NCBI RefSeq assembly: GCF_019968605.1
Contig: NZ_CP082966.1
Coordinates: forward strand, 1,227,001-1,291,000
DNA from: Polaribacter litorisediminis
Lineage (GTDB): Bacteria; Bacteroidota; Bacteroidia; Flavobacteriales; Flavobacteriaceae
Length of the DNA: 64,000 bases
Reading direction: 5' to 3'
This document shows, one piece after another, positions 55,497 to 63,698 of the stretch. Both the position numbers and the translations under genes were made by a program. The notes under the pieces were generated by a model. It worked only from the letters and a program-made list of their open reading frames with translations, was not told the origin of the DNA and did not search any database. Positions within the stretch are counted from its first letter, which is position 1. The number at the start of each line of letters is the position of its first letter.

Positions 55497-56021
55497 TTAA
55501 ACTTCGGCTTCATAATAATTTTCCCATTTGTCTTGAACTCTTAATACTTGCTCAATAATATCTCTAACACAGCCTTCGCCGCCCTTTTTATCAGAAATAT
55601 ATTTTGAAATTTTCTGAATTTCTGGAACGGCATCATTTGGACAACAAGGCAAACTAACTTTTTGCATTACTAGGGAATCAGGAATATCATCACCCATATA
55701 GATTACATTTTCTGGTTTTAAATCGTATTTATCGACCAACTCGCTATATTGTTTAATCTTGTCATGTGCACCCAAATAAATATCATGAATGCCTAAAGCA
55801 GTTAACCTACTCTTTACCGCTTTGTTAGTTCCGCCAGAAATAATACAAATTCTAAATCCTCTATTTAAGGCCGTTTTTATGGCATAACCATCTTTTACAT
55901 TCATGTGTCTAACCAATTCGCCATCTGGCATAATGGTTAACATGCCGTTGGTTAAAACACCATCAACATCAAAAATAAATGTATTAATTTTAGGTAAAAG
56001 TTGCTTATAGCTAATTTTCAT
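55497..56021 (-). CDS. kdsC: 3-deoxy-D-manno-octulosonate 8-phosphate phosphatase-like HAD
   Basis: HAD phosphatase of the KdsC type, removing phosphate from KDO-8-phosphate for lipopolysaccharide synthesis. 174 residues with FIFDVDGVLTNGML (nucleophile Asp), ISGGTNKAVKSR and MGDDIPDS (second Asp pair), and no cap domain, typical of tetrameric KdsC. Its start overlaps the stop of the upstream DUF2520 gene by 11 bp. Confidence 0.93.
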   Translation of the reverse strand: MKISYKQLLPKINTFIFDVDGVLTNGMLTIMPDGELVRHMNVKDGYAIKTALNRGFRICIISGGTNKAVKSRLTALGIHDIYLGAHDKIKQYSELVDKYDLKPENVIYMGDDIPDSLVMQKVSLPCCPNDAVPEIQKISKYISDKKGGEGCVRDIIEQVLRVQDKWENYYEAEV

Positions 56022-56706
56022 TTTGGATAGATTTTGTTAAGATTTTATAAATTTTCTGTTGATTTTTATCCAACAAATTTAAATGATTTTTTATTGTTCT
56101 TTTATCATTTCTAATTGCCGGACCAGTTTGTGCTTTTTCTGGTGATAATTGCTCTATTTTTAAAGCAGTTTCCTGAATTAAAGGTTTTAAGATATCAAAA
56201 GAAATATTGTTTTTTTTACAAATATCATTTCCTATTTTATAAAGATGATTTGTAAAATTATTCACAAAAACAGCAGCAACATGCAGTTTTTTTCGCTGCA
56301 TTGAATTGATTGAGTATATTTTTTTTCCAATAGAATTCGCTAGTTTTTCCAGTAGCTGATAATCTTGTTTATTTTCAGCTTCTAAACAAAAAGGAACCTT
56401 AGAAAAATCTACTATTTTGTCTTTAGAAAAGGTTTGTAACATATAAAAAACACCTTTTCTTTGCTTGTTTTTCAAACTATTCATGGCAACACTTCCTGAA
56501 GTATGCACCACAAAGTCATTTTTTATTTTAGATGAAACTTCCGCAATAACATCATCAGAAACTGCAATAATAGTAATGTCTGCTTTAGGAATATTCTCTA
56601 AAGTTCTAGAGTTTATTTGAGTAACTATAAACGCATCAACCTTAAAAAAGGCATGGTATAAATGAGTGGCTACATTTCCTTTACCTACAATTACTATGGA
56701 TATCAT
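56011..56706 (-). CDS. Rossmann-like and DUF2520 domain protein
   Basis: 231 residues. N-terminal Rossmann NAD(P)-binding part (ISIVIVGKGNVATHLYHAF; ITIIAVSDDVI; VVHTSGSVAMNSL) and a C-terminal all-helical DUF2520 domain (LHVAAVFVNNFTNHLYKIGN). It looks like a 6-phosphogluconate-dehydrogenase-fold oxidoreductase of unknown substrate. Overlaps kdsC by 11 bp, so the two are co-translated; this pairing is common in Bacteroidota and hints at a link with envelope sugar metabolism. Confidence 0.88.
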   Translation of the reverse strand: MISIVIVGKGNVATHLYHAFFKVDAFIVTQINSRTLENIPKADITIIAVSDDVIAEVSSKIKNDFVVHTSGSVAMNSLKNKQRKGVFYMLQTFSKDKIVDFSKVPFCLEAENKQDYQLLEKLANSIGKKIYSINSMQRKKLHVAAVFVNNFTNHLYKIGNDICKKNNISFDILKPLIQETALKIEQLSPEKAQTGPAIRNDKRTIKNHLNLLDKNQQKIYKILTKSIQNEN

Positions 56707-56777
56707 AAAACGAAGATATTAATTTTTTATAGAAAGATAGAATAGGTTTTCTTAATTTAGCAATTAAATACTTTTTA

Positions 56778-57935
56778 ATGAAAGATTCAAAAAAACTAGG
56801 AATAAATACAACATGTGTTCATACAGGTGAAGTAAAAGATGAGCAGTTTAAAGGAGCAATTTCGCCAATTTATATGGCAACTTCTTATGCTTTTGATAAT
56901 GTTGATGTAAAACGATATCCACGTTATTATAATACGCCAAATCAAGAAATGTTATGTAAAAAAATTGCAGCATTAGAGCATACCGAAGATGCCTTAATTT
57001 TTACGTCTGGTATGGCAGCAATTTCGTCAGCCATGTTTGCTTTCTTGCAAAAAGGAGATCACGTAATTATTCAACAAGTAATTTATGGAGGCACGTATAA
57101 TTTAATCGTTACAGAATTTGATAAATACGGAATAGAATATTCTTTTACAGAAAGCGATTCAGCAGATGATTTTACACCTTTGATTCAAGATAATACAAAG
57201 ATTATTTATATTGAAACACCTTCCAACCCATTATTAGGAGTTACAGATATGAAAGCAATTGCTAAAATTGCAAAAGAAAATAATATTGTAACCATGATTG
57301 ATAATACGTTTGCATCACCTATTAATCAAATGCCTGTTGAATTTGGTATTGATATTATTATACATTCTGCAACCAAATATATGGGCGGTCATTCTGATAT
57401 TTCTGCAGGTGCAATTGCCGCCTCTAAAGAGCATATTGCATTGATTTGGAAAACGGCTATAAATTTAGGTGGTAATTTAAGCGATCAAACCGTTTGGTTA
57501 TTAGAGCGGAGTTTAAAAACATTAAATCTACGGGTAAAAGAGCAAACAAAAAATGCTCAAATTATGGCGGAATATCTAGAACAAAACCCTAATATTGATA
57601 CCGTTTATTATCCAGGATTAAAAAGTAATCCGCAGTATGAATTGGCTAAAAAACAAATGAAAGGTTTTGGTGCCATGCTCTCTTTTGAACTTCAAGAAGG
57701 AATTGATGCCATGCAATTTCAAAACTATTTACAATTGATAAAACCTTCTATGAGTTTAGCCGGTTTAGAGAGCACAACAGTAAGCCCTGCACAAACAACA
57801 CATGCTTTATTAAGTGAAGTAGAGCGTTTAGAAAGAGGTATAAAAGACGGATTAATTCGTTTTTCTGTGGGTATTGAGGAAGCAGAAGATTTAATTGCAG
57901 ATATTGAACAAGCCATAAATAAAGTAAAGAATTAA
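56778..57935 (+). CDS. Trans-sulfuration PLP enzyme (cystathionine gamma-synthase/lyase family)
   Basis: 385 residues of the Cys/Met metabolism PLP family. Substrate and PLP motifs are RYYNTPNQEMLCKKIAALE, the DNTFASPINQMPVEFGIDI segment, and the Schiff-base lysine in HSATKYMGGHSDISAG. AGLESTTVSPAQTTHA is the C-terminal family signature. It could be cystathionine gamma-synthase, cystathionine beta-lyase or methionine gamma-lyase; sequence alone does not decide. The last nine codons form half of the terminator stem. Confidence 0.88.
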   Translation: MKDSKKLGINTTCVHTGEVKDEQFKGAISPIYMATSYAFDNVDVKRYPRYYNTPNQEMLCKKIAALEHTEDALIFTSGMAAISSAMFAFLQKGDHVIIQQVIYGGTYNLIVTEFDKYGIEYSFTESDSADDFTPLIQDNTKIIYIETPSNPLLGVTDMKAIAKIAKENNIVTMIDNTFASPINQMPVEFGIDIIIHSATKYMGGHSDISAGAIAASKEHIALIWKTAINLGGNLSDQTVWLLERSLKTLNLRVKEQTKNAQIMAEYLEQNPNIDTVYYPGLKSNPQYELAKKQMKGFGAMLSFELQEGIDAMQFQNYLQLIKPSMSLAGLESTTVSPAQTTHALLSEVERLERGIKDGLIRFSVGIEEAEDLIADIEQAINKVKN

Positions 57936-57960
57936 AGCTTTACTTTATTTATGGCTTGTT
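57907..57960 (+). terminator. Terminator overlapping the end of the trans-sulfuration gene
   Basis: A perfect 23-bp stem: 57907-57929 pairs with 57938-57960, loop of eight bases (57930-57937), followed by a T-run. The 5' arm lies inside the coding sequence (codons for QAINKVK), just before the stop at 57933-57935. Confidence 0.9.
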
Positions 57961-58152
57961 TTTAAAACTCCTTTTCAAATTATTTAAATCCTATAATACC
58001 GTAATAAATCGTTTGTCTTAGGCTTATTTATTATAAAAATACAGCAATGAAGATTGTGCTCATTTTTTGTAATCTCTAAGAATTAAAAAATACTTTAATT
58101 TATTGGTGTCATTGAGTTCTATCTAAATGTACATCAATAATAAAATCAAAAA

Positions 58153-58187
58153 AGGCTAGATTTTAAATAGTCATAAAAATCTAGCCT
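58153..58187 (-). terminator. Terminator of pckA
   Basis: A 12-bp stem AGGCTAGATTTT (58153-58164) pairs with AAAATCTAGCCT (58176-58187), loop of 11 bases, followed by a T-run in the minus direction, 9 bp after the pckA stop. Confidence 0.85.
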
Positions 58188-58195
58188 AAAAAGAA

Positions 58196-59824
58196 TTACA
58201 AGTGTTCTAAATGATGATGTTCATCAATTAAGGGGCCGCCTTCCATAATTTGTTCAGAAGCTTCTGCTGTAAATTTCTCAAAGTTTAAATGGAAATAATG
58301 AGACAATTGAATTGCTTTGCTTATATATGCACCTTTTTGTAACCAAGTATTCATTGGGTCTAACATTTCAATCGGAACATTAGGGCAATATTTAGGCATA
58401 TATAAGCCAAAAATTGGGTGTTGTTCATATTCAACATTATCTAAACTACCTTTTAAAATTTCGGTAATCATTGCTCTTGTATATTTTAATTTAATACGAG
58501 AACCAACACCATAAGGTCCGCCAGACCAACCTGTGTTCAGCAACCAAACATTTACACCAGCTTCCGTCATTTTTTTACTTAACATTTCTGCATATTTAGC
58601 TGGGTGTAAAGGCATAAAGGGTTCGCCAAAACAAGCTGAAAAAGAAGGAACAGGCTCGGTAATTCCAGCTTCAGTACCTGCAACTTTTGCAGTATAGCCA
58701 GAAATAAAGTGATACGCTGCTTGCCCTGGAGTTAATTTAGAAACAGGAGGCAAAACACCAAAAGCATCACATGTTAAAAAGAAAATATTTTTAGGGTTTC
58801 CTGCAAATGAAGGTTCCTTTATATTGTCGATATGGTATATTGGGTAGCTTACCCGCGTGTTTTGTGTAATCGAACTATCCATATAATCAACATCGCCATT
58901 TTTATCAAAAACAATATTTTCTAACAAAGCACCTGGTTTAATAGCTCTAAAAATATCGGGTTCTTTTTCTTCTGATAAATCAATTACTTTTGCATAACAA
59001 CCACCTTCAAAGTTAAAAATATTGTTTTCTGCTGTCCAGCCATGTTCATCATCACCGATTAATTTTCTTTTAGGATCTGCAGATAAAGTAGTTTTTCCTG
59101 TTCCAGACAATCCGAAGAAAATGGCTGTATCACCATCTTCGCCAACGTTTGCAGAACAATGCATTGGTAAAACATTTCTTTCAACAGGTAAAATTAAGTT
59201 TAAAGCAGAAAAAATTCCTTTTTTTATTTCTCCTGTATACGCAGAACCCCCAATTAAAGCTATTTTTTTTGTAAAGTTAATGATTGAGAAATTTCCTTGA
59301 CGAATTCCGTATGCTTCAGGATCATCGCAAATATATCCTGGAGCACATAAAACTAACCAATCTTCATCAAAAGCAACATGTTCATCTTCTGTGAGTCTTA
59401 AAAACATATTGTAAACAAACGAATTAGACCAAGGGTATTCTGTGATTGTTCTAATATCTGTTCTAAAAGTTGGGTCTGCACAAACATAACCATCTCTTAC
59501 ATATAATTCTCTATTAGATAAATAAGATAAAACATTTTGCTCTAATTTATCAAAGTTCTCTGAAGAAACTGGTTTATTTGTTTTGCCCCACCAAACTTTA
59601 TCTGCTGTATATTTATCTTTTACAATAAAACGATCTTGTGGAGACCTACCTGTAAACGTACCCGTGTTAATAGCTAAAGTTCCATTTTTTGTCTCTTTAC
59701 CCATTCCTTTTTCTATGGTTATCTTCTGCAGTTCTTCCGGAGATAAATTCCAGTTAACTGTTGAGTTTTTAATCCCATAGATTCCTAAATCTGATTTTTT
59801 TGGAATAATTGATTGCGTTTTCAT
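58196..59824 (-). CDS. pckA: Phosphoenolpyruvate carboxykinase (ATP)
   Basis: Converts oxaloacetate to phosphoenolpyruvate, opening gluconeogenesis. 542 residues. ATP-type motifs: GRSPQDRFIVKD, the kinase-1a P-loop GLSGTGKTTLSADP, kinase-2 LIGDDEHGW, and GYTAKVAGTE. Its start lies 23 bp after the SLC13 permease stop on the same strand, so the two are probably co-transcribed with the permease first. Confidence 0.97.
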   Translation of the reverse strand: MKTQSIIPKKSDLGIYGIKNSTVNWNLSPEELQKITIEKGMGKETKNGTLAINTGTFTGRSPQDRFIVKDKYTADKVWWGKTNKPVSSENFDKLEQNVLSYLSNRELYVRDGYVCADPTFRTDIRTITEYPWSNSFVYNMFLRLTEDEHVAFDEDWLVLCAPGYICDDPEAYGIRQGNFSIINFTKKIALIGGSAYTGEIKKGIFSALNLILPVERNVLPMHCSANVGEDGDTAIFFGLSGTGKTTLSADPKRKLIGDDEHGWTAENNIFNFEGGCYAKVIDLSEEKEPDIFRAIKPGALLENIVFDKNGDVDYMDSSITQNTRVSYPIYHIDNIKEPSFAGNPKNIFFLTCDAFGVLPPVSKLTPGQAAYHFISGYTAKVAGTEAGITEPVPSFSACFGEPFMPLHPAKYAEMLSKKMTEAGVNVWLLNTGWSGGPYGVGSRIKLKYTRAMITEILKGSLDNVEYEQHPIFGLYMPKYCPNVPIEMLDPMNTWLQKGAYISKAIQLSHYFHLNFEKFTAEASEQIMEGGPLIDEHHHLEHL

Positions 59825-59847
59825 AATAGATCTTTTAAATTAATATA

Positions 59848-61689
59848 TTAAAATGGCCAAATAATTGGCACGAGAATTAAGGTTGTAATTAAAAACAGGA
59901 TTAAAAGAGGCAATCCTACTTTAAAATAATCTAAAAATTTATAGTCGCCAGAACTCATTACCATAGCGTTTGTTGTGGTGCCTATTGGCGTTAAAAATGC
60001 TGTTGATGCACTAATTGCAATTGTAATTAGTAAGGGTTCTGGTGATATATTTAAAGTGCTTGCCGCTAATAATACAATCGGAGCCATTAAAACCGCAGTT
60101 GCCGAGTTATTTATAAATTGACTAAATGTTGTTGTTAATAAGAAAATTCCACCTAATAAAAGTGTAGGGTTATCGCTCCCTAAAACACTAATTAAAGAAT
60201 TAGAAATCATTTCTGCTGCACCTGTTTTTTGAATAGCAAGTCCCATCGGTATCATAGCAGCAATCATAATTACACTTGTAAAACTGATACTTTTATATGC
60301 TTTAGAAAATGGCACACAACCTGAAAACAATACAATTCCTGCAGAAATTAATGCTGCAATTGAACCCGGAACAACTTTTAAAACTAACAGTACAATCATT
60401 AAAATCAAAGCTCCGAGTGCAATAAAAGATTTAGGGGTTAATTCGTCTACATCTTTTAACATTTCATCCGGTCTACCCACTATAACAACATGCTTGTGCT
60501 GCCCTTCTAGGTTTTCGATATTTTCCCAGGTACCTCTAATAATAAAACTATCTCCGGCTTCTACGGTTAAAACATCTTTTAAAAATGGTTTTTGATGTCT
60601 TGATGTTGCTAATAATTGAATTCCGTATCTTTTAAAATACTCGTGTAATTTTATTTCTCTTCCCACTAAAAAAGATTGTTGCGTTACAATAACTTCAGAC
60701 ATACCTACTTCTTGATTAATTAAATTATGTCTCAATTCAGTTTTTGCAGATTCTTTTGCCAATAAGCCCAACCTAAAAGTAATCATCAACTTGTTAATAT
60801 CTTCTGTATGCCCTTTTACGGTAATAATATCATGATATCTAAGTTCTGTACTTTCCTCTGGTAACTCTATAAAAGGTTGCGTGCCTTTTAATCTATTTGG
60901 ATGTCTTCTTTTTAAACGGATAATATTTACTTTATATTTTTTTTCTAAATCCCAATCAGATATTTTTGTATTTAACAACGGAGATATAGATCTAATTCTT
61001 AATCTATAATAATCATTATCTATTTTATATGCTGAAATCCATTCGTGCAAAGTAGCATCGATATTGATGGGTTTGTTATTTGTTTTATTTTCAGGAAGTA
61101 ATTTAAAACCAATATATCTAAAATATAAAATAGCAATAATTAAAAGAGGCAAACCGATTAAACCAAACTCGAAGAAAGAAAATCCTTCAAAACCAGCTTC
61201 TATTAAAGCATTATTTGCAATGATATTGGGAGGTGTTCCTGTTAAGGTTAATAATCCACCAGTATTTGATCCAAAAGCGACAGGAATTAATATTTTAGAA
61301 GGCATGGTTCCAATACTCCAAGCAGAAGAAATTGTTGCGGGTAATAAAGTAGCAACGGTACCTGTATTGCTTACAAAACCAGAAAGTACTCCTGATCCTA
61401 AAGTTATAATTACTAGTAATTTAGGGATGCTTTTACCTGCTAATTCAATCAATTTTTTACCTGCTAAAGCCGTCCAGCCTGTTTGAGATAAGCCTTCTCC
61501 GATAATGAATAAAGCCGCAATCATAATCACCGTTGGATTGCTAAAACCGCTTAGGGTTTCTTTTAAATCTAGTACACCGCATAAAAATAAACTTAACATA
61601 GAAACCAATGCAACAACATCTGGAGAATATTTTCCCCAAACAAATAAAGCAATGGTAATAATTAAAATGGTAAACATTAAATACATCAT
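59848..61689 (-). CDS. SLC13/ArsB-like permease with two RCK-C (TrkA-C) domains
   Basis: 613 residues, Na+/anion symporter of the DASS/SLC13 type. About five hydrophobic segments at the N-terminus with SGFVSNTGTVATLLP and TGTPPNIIANNALIEAGFE (substrate-loop SNT-like), a soluble insert of about 200 residues with two TrkA-C regions (ELRYHDIITVKGHTEDINK and GDSFIIRGTWENIE), and a second membrane half ending with SASTAFLTPIGTTTNAMVM. Probably takes up a dicarboxylate or sulfate-like anion. It precedes pckA by 23 bp, which fits uptake of a carboxylate used for gluconeogenesis. Confidence 0.9.
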   Translation of the reverse strand: MMYLMFTILIITIALFVWGKYSPDVVALVSMLSLFLCGVLDLKETLSGFSNPTVIMIAALFIIGEGLSQTGWTALAGKKLIELAGKSIPKLLVIITLGSGVLSGFVSNTGTVATLLPATISSAWSIGTMPSKILIPVAFGSNTGGLLTLTGTPPNIIANNALIEAGFEGFSFFEFGLIGLPLLIIAILYFRYIGFKLLPENKTNNKPINIDATLHEWISAYKIDNDYYRLRIRSISPLLNTKISDWDLEKKYKVNIIRLKRRHPNRLKGTQPFIELPEESTELRYHDIITVKGHTEDINKLMITFRLGLLAKESAKTELRHNLINQEVGMSEVIVTQQSFLVGREIKLHEYFKRYGIQLLATSRHQKPFLKDVLTVEAGDSFIIRGTWENIENLEGQHKHVVIVGRPDEMLKDVDELTPKSFIALGALILMIVLLVLKVVPGSIAALISAGIVLFSGCVPFSKAYKSISFTSVIMIAAMIPMGLAIQKTGAAEMISNSLISVLGSDNPTLLLGGIFLLTTTFSQFINNSATAVLMAPIVLLAASTLNISPEPLLITIAISASTAFLTPIGTTTNAMVMSSGDYKFLDYFKVGLPLLILFLITTLILVPIIWPF

Positions 61690-62012
61690 AATTTTTTAAA
61701 TTGGAATTTTAAAGTTTTAGTTCAATAGTTTTTACTAACGTAAATTTATAGGGAAACTGACCTGTATTTTATGACAAAGGTCATACTTGTAGCACAGATA
61801 TCATTATTATGATTATAATAAAAATAAGCCTATTATTCATTTAAAAATGAAAACGAAAACGAAATAGAATTCTTACTTTCAAATATAATCTGTAAAAAAA
61901 GATTATTTTTGTTGCTAATATATTGAGGATTCTTCGGAAGAAAAGAAATTATTTGCTAAATCATAGCAAATTCTAATAAATTACATGCAGAAATTAAATT
62001 TTTAAACAAATT
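61690..62012. other. Divergent regulatory region between the SLC13/pckA unit and bshB1
   Basis: 323 bp with no gene. It holds the palindrome at 61770-61785 and should contain both promoters; TAAATTTA near 61739-61748 (minus) is a weak candidate for the permease gene. Confidence 0.5.
61770..61785. promoter_or_regulatory. CRP/FNR-type palindrome upstream of the SLC13-pckA unit
   Basis: TATGACAAAGGTCATA has two 6-bp arms (TATGAC/GTCATA) around a 4-bp spacer, a form typical of dimeric CRP/FNR-family operators. Its centre is about 40 bp upstream of the start predicted from the weak TAAATTTA box, the position used by class-II activators. The regulator is unknown. Confidence 0.45.
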
Positions 62013-62729
62013 ATGAAATTAGATATAGTAGCTTTTGGAGCACATCCGGATGATGTAGAATTGAGCTGTGGAGCAACAATTGCGAAAGAAATTTCTTTAG
62101 GAAAAAAAGTGGGAATTGTAGATTTAACTCGAGGCGAATTAGGTACTCGTGGTTCTGCTGATTTAAGAGATATAGAAGCTGCCAATGCTGCAAAAATATT
62201 AGGCGTTTCTGTTCGTGAAAATTTACGCTTTGCGGATGGATTTTTTACAAATGATAAAACGCATCAATTAGAAGTGATAAAGATGATTCGTAAATATCAA
62301 CCAGAAATAGTCTTTTGTAATGCTATTGATGATAGGCATATTGATCATCCTAAAGGAAGTCAATTAGTTTCTGACGCTTGTTTTTTAAGCGGATTGGTGA
62401 AAATAGAAACGGAAGTTGACGGCAAGAAACAAGAAAAATGGAGGCCTAAACATGTATACCACTATATACAATGGAAAAACATAGAACCTCATTTTGTAGT
62501 TGATGTTACTGGTTTTATTGATAAAAAAACGGCATCTATTTTGGCGTATTCTTCTCAGTTTTACGATCCAAAAAGTAAAGAACCTGAAACGCCTATTACA
62601 AGTAAAAATTTTAAAGAAAGTATTAATTATAGAGGCAAGGAGCTAGGGAGACTAATTGGTGTTGCTCATGCAGAAGGTTTTACGTCAGAGCGTTATATAG
62701 CCGTAGAAAATTTAGATAAATTAATTTGA
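62013..62729 (+). CDS. bshB1: Bacillithiol biosynthesis deacetylase BshB1
   Basis: Zinc deacetylase (PIG-L/LmbE family) that removes the acetyl group from GlcNAc-malate, the second bacillithiol step. 238 residues with AFGAHPDDVELSCGATIA (zinc ligands His-Asp-Asp), the BshB1 signature VDLTRGELGTRGSADLRD, DDRHIDHPKGSQL (third ligand) and AEGFTSERYIAVENLDKL. Completes with BshA at 17.3 kb; BshC is not in the window. Confidence 0.95.
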   Translation: MKLDIVAFGAHPDDVELSCGATIAKEISLGKKVGIVDLTRGELGTRGSADLRDIEAANAAKILGVSVRENLRFADGFFTNDKTHQLEVIKMIRKYQPEIVFCNAIDDRHIDHPKGSQLVSDACFLSGLVKIETEVDGKKQEKWRPKHVYHYIQWKNIEPHFVVDVTGFIDKKTASILAYSSQFYDPKSKEPETPITSKNFKESINYRGKELGRLIGVAHAEGFTSERYIAVENLDKLI

Positions 62730-62736
62730 TTATTTG

Positions 62737-62768
62737 TTGTTTTAAAAAAGAAAAAATATTTATATTTG
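62737..62768 (+). promoter_or_regulatory. Promoter of tRNA-His
   Basis: TTG (62737-62739) and a perfect TATATTTG (62761-62768), 21 bp apart; the tRNA begins 15 bp after the -7 box. Confidence 0.7.
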
Positions 62769-62783
62769 CACCCGAAATTACAT

Positions 62784-62858
62784 GGTGGTTGTAGCTCAGT
62801 TGGTTAGAGTATCGGTTTGTGGTACCGAGTGTCGCGGGTTCGAGTCCCGTCTTCCACC
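62784..62858 (+). tRNA. tRNA-His (anticodon GTG)
   Basis: Cloverleaf reads: G-1 at 62784, acceptor 62785-62791, D arm with AGTTGGTTA loop, anticodon stem TCGGT/ACCGA with loop TTGTGGT (anticodon GTG), T arm with TTCGAGT loop, acceptor 3' strand 62851-62857 and C73 at 62858. The extra G-1 pairing with C73 is the hallmark of tRNA-His. CCA is not fully encoded. The acceptor stem has two adjacent T-T (U-U) mismatches at positions 5-68 and 6-67. Its terminator is at 62867-62896. Confidence 0.95.
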
Positions 62859-62866
62859 CAAAAAGT

Positions 62867-62896
62867 AAAGTCTTCTCATTTTTTTGAGAAGACTTT
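62867..62896 (+). terminator. Terminator of tRNA-His
   Basis: 12-bp stem AAAGTCTTCTCA (62867-62878) with TGAGAAGACTTT (62885-62896), six-base loop, followed by TTTT. Confidence 0.9.
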
Positions 62897-62944
62897 TTTT
62901 GTGTAACTAAATAAAGTTAACTAATTGATTATTAGTTATATAAT

Positions 62945-63697
62945 TTATTTTAAATTATTTAAAGTTTCTACTACTTCATTTCTTTTTCTAACAGAAACAG
63001 GAATATTAGTTCTATCTTTTAAAATGAGGTAACCTCCATCAGATTTTATAAATTCTTTGATATATTTTATATTGATTAAATGACTTTGATGTACTCTTAA
63101 AAATTGATGTTCTTTTAACATATCGGCATAATATTTTAAGGTTTTAGAAACCAATATTTTCTGTTTGTTTTCTAGGTAGAAAGTTGTGTAATTATTATCT
63201 GACTTGCATCTTAAAATTTCTGAAATTTGAACTACTATAATTTTTTCTGAAGTATGCAAAGATATTTTTTGTGATATTCTATTCGGATTTTTGATAGAGT
63301 CTTGTAAAACAGCGATTTGTTCTTTGTTTGGTTGCATTTGTTCTTTTGCTTTTTTAATAGCATTCGCCAAATCTTCATTAGCGTAGGGTTTTAAAATATA
63401 ATCAATCGCAGCAAATTTAAAAGCCTTAATGGCATACTCATCACTTGCAGTCACAAATATTATTTTTGATCTTAAATTGGGCACTATTTCTAGAATATCA
63501 AAACCAGTTCCATCGCCGAGCATAATATCTAAAAACAAAATATCTGGATGCCTTTTTTGTAATAATTTAGCCGCTGAAATTACACTATTGGCCTTTCCAA
63601 TAATTTCAATTTCAGGATGATATTTCTCAACATCCTTACAAAGCATTTGTAAAGCTTCAGGAATATCGTCTACTACAATAGCTGTATATGTTTTCAT
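62945..63697 (-). CDS. LytTR-family two-component response regulator
   Basis: 250 residues: receiver domain with AIVVDDIPEALQML (acidic pocket), the phosphorylated aspartate in ILFLDIMLGDGTG, VTASDEYAIKAFKF (threonine) and ILKPYANEDL (lysine), then a LytTR DNA-binding domain (HTSEKIIVVQISEILRCKSDNNY ... FLRVHQSHLINIKYIKEF). No sensor kinase gene is in the window. The metallophosphoesterase gene ends one base upstream of its start, so the two share a transcript. Confidence 0.93.
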   Translation of the reverse strand: MKTYTAIVVDDIPEALQMLCKDVEKYHPEIEIIGKANSVISAAKLLQKRHPDILFLDIMLGDGTGFDILEIVPNLRSKIIFVTASDEYAIKAFKFAAIDYILKPYANEDLANAIKKAKEQMQPNKEQIAVLQDSIKNPNRISQKISLHTSEKIIVVQISEILRCKSDNNYTTFYLENKQKILVSKTLKYYADMLKEHQFLRVHQSHLINIKYIKEFIKSDGGYLILKDRTNIPVSVRKRNEVVETLNNLK

Positions 63698-63698
63698 A

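Noticed and set aside
55375..55497. Longer N-terminus for the DUF2147 protein
   Set aside because: The extra 41 residues are Asn/Lys/Phe-rich, lack family similarity and hide the real signal peptide at MMKKIFLLF.
55253..55558. 101-codon open frame on the plus strand
   Set aside because: Antisense to the DUF2147 gene and the end of kdsC; no independent support.
61064..61486. 140-codon open frame on the plus strand
   Set aside because: Lies entirely antisense to the SLC13 permease coding sequence and has no protein family pattern; it is a shadow of the codon bias.
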